A stretch of 40,643 nt of DNA from a virus: positions 1 through 40,643 of the IMG/VR virus record IMGVR_UViG_3300002334_000163; one strand, 5' to 3'. The translations under genes were made by a program, and so were the position numbers. The number at the start of each line of letters is the position of its first letter. Position 1 is the first letter of the stretch. Positions 40,233-40,643 of this stretch are shown here, in pieces. The notes beneath the pieces are model-generated. The model did not search any database. It was given only the letters and a program-made list of their open reading frames with translations, and was not told the DNA's origin.

Positions 40233-40643
40233 GTGGCTCCGTGATAGTTACCCCTTATTAGGCTGTCCTTGCGTCTTATCAAGGTTCCTTGAGGGCGGAA
40301 AGAGTGCGCCCTGAGCCTACCATGTTCGTAAGCTCTGTGTCAGTCATCTCAAAGATCGTTGGTGTATCACTCAGCATCCATCGGTAGAACCGGGGTTACT
40401 GGCATGTTGCTTTCCTGCTGTACTTCTTGCGGGTTGTCCTCCGTTGCTTATTAGTCTTTAAGGTTTGGCTTGTTGCCTGCCTTCTCTGTGTATCCTTGGG
40501 AGTGTTTGGGTTCCTCTCCCTTCACTCCTTTACCCTTTTCCCTCGAGTGTACTCGGGATTCTCTAGAGAAACTGATAGGGGTGGGGGTATAAACCGAGGG
40601 GGTAGGGGGATCTTAAGGTGACTGGAGGCCCGCCCAGGTGTGG
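40233..40643. other. Right-end region without a convincing gene
   Basis: The region has a higher GC content than the rest. On the - strand it has tiny candidate ORFs (12 codons at 40367-40405 behind CAGGAAAG; 32 codons at 40279-40377 ending SALKEP), a long purine-rich stretch, a TTGATA-N16-TAATAA promoter-like pair near 40251-40282, and several short hairpins (TCAAGG-TT-CCTTGA; GGGCG...CGCCC). It probably is the leader of the early block or lies near a genome end. Confidence 0.45.
40578..40609 (+). promoter_or_regulatory. G-quadruplex-forming motif
   Basis: Four runs of 4-5 G (at 40578, 40583, 40598 and 40605) with short spacers occur on the + strand in an otherwise AT-rich genome. A TCTCTAGAGA copy (40560) lies just upstream. 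Confidence 0.7.

Larger units (their letters stand above)
716..40569. repeat. Dispersed 10-bp palindrome TCTCTAGAGA (22 exact copies)
   Basis: Exact copies begin at 716, 3301, 4863, 11255, 12083, 13277, 15163, 17243, 18051, 20242, 22597, 23944, 25939, 27914, 28764, 29794, 30347, 31740, 35701, 36142, 37734 and 40560 (counted by eye). The 8-bp core CTCTAGAG occurs about seven more times. The variant TCTCTAGCGA and its complement occur at 33112, 34269 and 35067, filling the largest gap in the right half. All but one exact copy are inside genes: twelve read as [F/I/V]SR[E/D] and nine as SLE. The third frame would contain a TAG stop. One copy is inside the intein. Confidence 0.9.

Noticed and set aside
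40427-40621. Open + strand frame of 64 codons at the right end
   Set aside because: It lies opposite a purine-rich and G-quadruplex stretch, has no RBS, shows low-complexity RGGG sequence and differs from the phage codon style.
1-40643. T7-like RNA polymerase gene
   Set aside because: No protein of the expected size or motifs is present on either strand of the window.
1-40643. tRNA genes and CRISPR arrays
   Set aside because: No cloverleaf-like segment with a T-arm consensus and no spaced direct repeats were seen; the tandem repeats are contiguous.
40233-40643. Structured right-end region as rRNA, tmRNA or group I intron
   Set aside because: Short hairpins are present but none of the conserved core motifs could be identified.

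Overview
The window is part of a tailed, podovirus-like bacteriophage genome with roughly 40% GC and dense, mostly overlapping genes. Two blocks converge on a strong hairpin at about 15.23 kb. The left block (1-15.2 kb, + strand) holds late genes: an incomplete gene at the left edge, a fibre-like protein, a lipoprotein and membrane-protein pair, a DUF1353 protein, a series of putative internal-virion or ejection proteins ending in a 2141-residue protein, and a lysozyme-like endolysin. Terminase, portal, capsid and tail-tube genes are not in the window, so the genome continues past the left edge.

The right block (15.25-40.2 kb, - strand) holds early and replication genes. Read in the direction of transcription, from right to left, it starts with tiny leader genes and two copies of a promoter module. 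Then come a CobS/CobT-like AAA+ and VWA pair, an ATP-dependent DNA ligase, a T7-type primase-helicase, an RNA-ligase-family protein and a family A DNA polymerase. A small sigma-like protein, a T7 gp2.5-type ssDNA-binding protein, a 5'-3' exonuclease and a RusA-type resolvase follow. The block ends with an AP2/GIY-YIG homing endonuclease, a ThyX-like protein, DUF3310, dUTPase, a metallopeptidase-like protein and a class II (B12-dependent) ribonucleotide reductase interrupted by a 331-residue intein. No phage RNA polymerase gene was seen. This gene set resembles the cobavirus/Zobellviridae type of marine podovirus (SIO1, VpV262), but that is an inference from gene content, not a database match.

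The two blocks divide the work as expected. The early block makes dNTPs (RNR, ThyX, dUTPase) and copies and recombines DNA (polymerase, primase-helicase, SSB, exonuclease, RusA, ligase). The late block builds the particle and lyses the cell.

The most unusual signal is a 10-bp palindrome, TCTCTAGAGA, counted by eye 22 times across the window (about 0.04 expected for random sequence). It occurs in both reading frames that avoid a stop codon and in genes on both strands, so it looks maintained at the DNA level. Other notable points are several perfect in-frame tandem duplications, a release-factor-like gene reduced to its two ends, a gene cut off by an inverted copy of its own sequence, a duplicated promoter module with inverted TTGACT elements, a long-stem intergenic structure at 38.2 kb, and a G-quadruplex motif at the right edge.
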